From Streptomyces albipurpureus (GTDB taxonomy: Bacteria > Actinomycetota > Actinomycetes > Streptomycetales > Streptomycetaceae), in the NCBI RefSeq assembly GCF_023701525.1, contig NZ_JAMQAW010000010.1:443831-507830 (forward strand): a DNA stretch of 64,000 nt. Direction: 5' to 3'. Below the pieces are notes generated by a model. It did not search any database. It saw only the letters and a program-made list of their open reading frames with translations, and was not told where the DNA came from. Made by a program: the position numbers and the translations under genes. Of the stretch, positions 61,704 to 64,000 are shown piece after piece (position 1 is the first letter of the stretch; each line of letters starts with the position of its first letter).

Positions 61704-61898
61704 CGCGGGCGCCGCGCACTCACCTCTCGCACCCTCCCGGTTGGGCCCTCGCACCCTCTCCCCGGGTCATCGCCGGTTTCCCTGGCGGCGGCCGTACCGG
61801 GTCAGCGGTCCGTCCCTCGGTTCCCTGCCCTCTCCCTCAGCGCGCCGTCCGCTTTCGGTACGGGTCCGCTCCGTCAGCAGCAGGAAGTTCGCATCCCC

Positions 61899-62927
61899 AT
61901 GCACCACACCAGCGACAATCGCCCCGAGGTTCTGCTCGCCATGGGACCGGGGGTGGCCGAGCGGCTCCTCACCGAGCGGCATCTGGAGCGGCTCACCGCC
62001 ATCGCCCGCACCGAACCGACACTCATCGCCCATGACCTGGCCCGGCCGACGCCCGCGGTTCTGGCCGCGCTCGGCACCGCCGATGTCCTGCTGACCTGTT
62101 GGGGAGCTCCCCCGCTCACCGCCTCGGCGCTCGCCCGCGCACCCCGGCTACGGGCGGTCGTCCATGCGGCGGGTTCGGTGAAACACCACATCACCCACGC
62201 CTGCTGGGAGCGGGGTATCGCCGTGTCATCCGCGGCGTCCGCCAACGCGCTGCCCGTCGCCGAGTACACCCTCGCCGTGATCCTCCTCGCGGGAAAGGGC
62301 GTGCTGCGCGCCGCCCATCGGCTTGGAGAGCTGCGCGCCCCCCACGACTGGGGACGGGAACTCTCCGACGCGGGCAACTACCGCCGTACGGTCGGGATCA
62401 TCGGCGCTTCGCGGATCGGCCGGCGGGTGATCGAGTTGCTCCGCCCCTTCGATCTGTCCGTACTGCTGCACGACCCCTATGTCACCGAAGCCGAGGCCAG
62501 CGCCCTCGGTGCCGCACGGACCGAACTCGATGAGCTGTGCCGCCGCAGTGACATCGTGTCCGTACACGCGCCGGAGTTGGCAGGGACCCATCACATGATC
62601 GACGGCCGACGGCTGGCCCTGATGCGGGACGGCGCCACACTGGTCAACACCTCCCGCGGTTCCCTCATCGATGAGCCCGCGCTCCTCGCTGAGCTGATCA
62701 CGGGCCGGCTGCACGCGGTCCTCGATGTGACCGAGCCCGAGCCACCGCCCGCCGACTCGCCCCTCTACGCCCTGCCGAATGTGCTGCTCACGCCCCATGT
62801 GGCGGGTTCACTCGGCAATGAGCTGCACCGGATGGCGGATGCGGCCATCGACGAGTTGGAGCGGTTTAGCCAGGGGCTGCCGTTCTTGGAGCCGGTGCCG
62901 ATGACGGCGCTCGATCGTTCCGCGTAA
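61899..62927 (+). CDS. D-isomer-specific 2-hydroxyacid dehydrogenase
   Basis: 342 residues. The NAD-binding motif reads VGIIGASRIGRRVIELLRPF (Ala replaces the usual second Gly). The catalytic residues are present: Arg region in LVNTSRGSLIDEPAL, Glu in LDVTEPEPP and His in LLTPHVAGS. It reduces a 2-oxoacid or oxidises a D-2-hydroxyacid; the specific substrate cannot be inferred. It is monocistronic, about 195 bases after the SDR gene, with a GC-rich gap lacking a clear hairpin. Confidence 0.92.
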   Translation: MHHTSDNRPEVLLAMGPGVAERLLTERHLERLTAIARTEPTLIAHDLARPTPAVLAALGTADVLLTCWGAPPLTASALARAPRLRAVVHAAGSVKHHITHACWERGIAVSSAASANALPVAEYTLAVILLAGKGVLRAAHRLGELRAPHDWGRELSDAGNYRRTVGIIGASRIGRRVIELLRPFDLSVLLHDPYVTEAEASALGAARTELDELCRRSDIVSVHAPELAGTHHMIDGRRLALMRDGATLVNTSRGSLIDEPALLAELITGRLHAVLDVTEPEPPPADSPLYALPNVLLTPHVAGSLGNELHRMADAAIDELERFSQGLPFLEPVPMTALDRSA

Positions 62928-63052
62928 CGCCCCACCCTGATTCCCGCACGGCACCCGTGGTCAGAAGTGTTCGACAGGGGCTGTCACATTCTTCCCGACA
63001 GGTTCGTCATACCGATGGGAACGACCGTAGGAACGGGTTCAGGAGCAGACGC

Positions 63053-63934
63053 GTGGATGAGAACGATTTTCTGGCGGAGCGCTTCACCGCGGACCGGCCC
63101 CGGCTGAAGGCGGTCGCCTATCGGATGCTCGGTTCGTTGAGCGAGGCGGATGACGCCGTGCAGGAGGCCTGGCTGAAGTTACACCGCTCCGAGGCGAGCG
63201 AGATCGAGAACCTCAGCGGCTGGTTGACCACCGTGGTGGGGCGGGTCTGCCTCGACATGCTGCGTTCGCGCACCGCACGCCGTGAGGACTCGCTCGAAGT
63301 CCGCGTACCCGATCCGGTCGTCCAGGGCGAAGGGGTGCTGGACCCGGAGCAGGAGGTGTTGATGGCCGACTCCGTCGGGCTCGCGCTCCTGGTGGTACTG
63401 GAGACACTGGGCCCGGCAGAGCGACTTGCCTTTGTCCTCCACGACATGTTCGGCATGCCCTTCGATGAGCTCTCCCCCATCGTGGGGCGGACCCCGGCGG
63501 CCACCCGTCAGCTCGCCAGCCGCGCTCGGCGCCGGGTTCGGGACACCACCGCGGTACCCGATGATCTGCCACGGCAGCGCGAGGTGTTGGACGCCTTCAT
63601 CGCGGCGTCGCGCGGTGGTGACTTCGAGGCGCTGGTGGCCGTGCTCGACCCCGATGTGGTGCTGCGGGCGGATGTCGGTGGCGCGCCGATGATGGCGTCG
63701 AAGGAGGTTCGCGGTGCCCGCCAGGTGGCCGGTCAGGCGATGCTGTTCCGGCAGTACGCGCGGTTCGCCCGGCCGGTACTGGTCAATGGCGGGGTCGGGA
63801 TCCTCACCGCGCCCGGTGGGCGGCCACTGTCGGTCATGGGCTTCACCGTCGTGGGCGGGAAGGTCGTCGAGATCGACGTCCTCGCCGATCCCGAGCGGCT
63901 GAGCAGGCTGGAGCTGGCGTTCCCCGCCGGGTGA
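63053..63934 (+). CDS. ECF41-type sigma factor with SnoaL-like C-terminal domain
   Basis: 293 residues from GTG 63053 (MDENDFLAERFTADRPRLKA), with AGGAG 7 bases upstream. Sigma region 2 is LKAVAYRMLGSLSEADDAVQ and region 4 lies around LGPAERLAFVLHDMFGMPFDELSPIVGRTPAA. The last ~120 residues (LDAFIAASRGGDFEALVAVL onward) form a SnoaL_2/NTF2-like domain, as in the ECF41/SigJ group, where it regulates the sigma domain in place of a separate anti-sigma factor. The terminal motif DPERL stands where NPDKL is usual. Targets of the family include carboxymuconolactone decarboxylase or oxidoreductase genes, none of which is visible here. Confidence 0.93.
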   Translation: MDENDFLAERFTADRPRLKAVAYRMLGSLSEADDAVQEAWLKLHRSEASEIENLSGWLTTVVGRVCLDMLRSRTARREDSLEVRVPDPVVQGEGVLDPEQEVLMADSVGLALLVVLETLGPAERLAFVLHDMFGMPFDELSPIVGRTPAATRQLASRARRRVRDTTAVPDDLPRQREVLDAFIAASRGGDFEALVAVLDPDVVLRADVGGAPMMASKEVRGARQVAGQAMLFRQYARFARPVLVNGGVGILTAPGGRPLSVMGFTVVGGKVVEIDVLADPERLSRLELAFPAG

Positions 63935-64000
63935 GACAGGACCGGTGAGACAAGGCGGGTGAGACAAGACAGCCGGGCCCGGTGCTCCCGCGACGGGAGC

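Noticed and set aside
59265..61754. 829-codon minus-strand open frame over the multicopper oxidase and SDR genes
   Set aside because: It spans two clear plus-strand enzymes and their junction; Gly/His/Arg-rich with no motif.

Overview
The window is high-GC actinobacterial chromosome and almost certainly Streptomyces. It carries the developmental regulators whiD and bldM and the sigma factor gene shbA next to guaB. It also has a PknB-type kinase cluster, a WhiB-type Fe-S protein, many GTG starts and a LAETG sortase substrate. Gene content and order (whiD-bldM-shbA-guaB-guaB3-glpD-kinases-SSADH-GMC-chorismate mutase-guaA-pcrA) match what I recall of the S. coelicolor core region, so most of the window is conserved chromosome. 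The main accessory insertion is an 11-kb RHS toxin/immunity pair.

Layout. 1-11.2 kb: the 3' end of a lipase, a membrane-anchored M23 peptidase, pcrA (leftward), an ABC-F ATPase with a leader region, a c-di-AMP (ydaO-type) riboswitch with an NlpC/P60 gene whose catalytic Cys codon reads Gly, a small membrane protein, and an intact NlpC/P60 paralogue. 11.2-18 kb: a (TTCGGC)15 tract, a membrane esterase, a two-component system whose kinase carries a PspC domain, a divergent PspC/LiaF-like operon, DoxX and Uma2. 18-20.4 kb: guaA and, divergently, chorismate mutase behind a leader ORF with an attenuator-like pair of alternative hairpins. 20.4-33.6 kb: a structured non-coding stretch, a SUKH/SMI1 immunity gene, a 3545-residue secreted RHS protein with three LamG modules and a C-terminal DNA/RNA nuclease, then a divergent LAETG surface protein with two Crp-like dyads in between. 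33.9-37.5 kb: a GMC oxidoreductase and succinic semialdehyde dehydrogenase. 37.6-47.6 kb: four membrane Ser/Thr kinase genes in one direction, one clearly a pseudokinase with a very large insertion; all four share a similar outer domain. 47.9-54.3 kb: glpD, a nucleotide-sugar dehydrogenase lacking its catalytic Cys, guaB3 and guaB. 54.8-57.1 kb: shbA, bldM and divergent whiD. 57.4-64 kb: LysR with divergent MOSC, multicopper oxidase plus SDR, a D-2-hydroxyacid dehydrogenase and an ECF41-type sigma factor.

Themes. Purine supply (guaA, guaB, guaB3) sits with developmental control (whiD, bldM, shbA) and with cell-envelope functions (PG peptidases, PspC proteins, Ser/Thr kinases, sortase substrate). 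Catalytically impaired paralogues recur: a Cys-less NlpC/P60, a Cys-less sugar dehydrogenase, a Cys-less GuaB3 and a kinase lacking the Lys, HRD-Asp and DFG motifs. I found no tRNA, rRNA, CRISPR array, insertion sequence or integrase. All calls come from reading the sequence; no database search was run.
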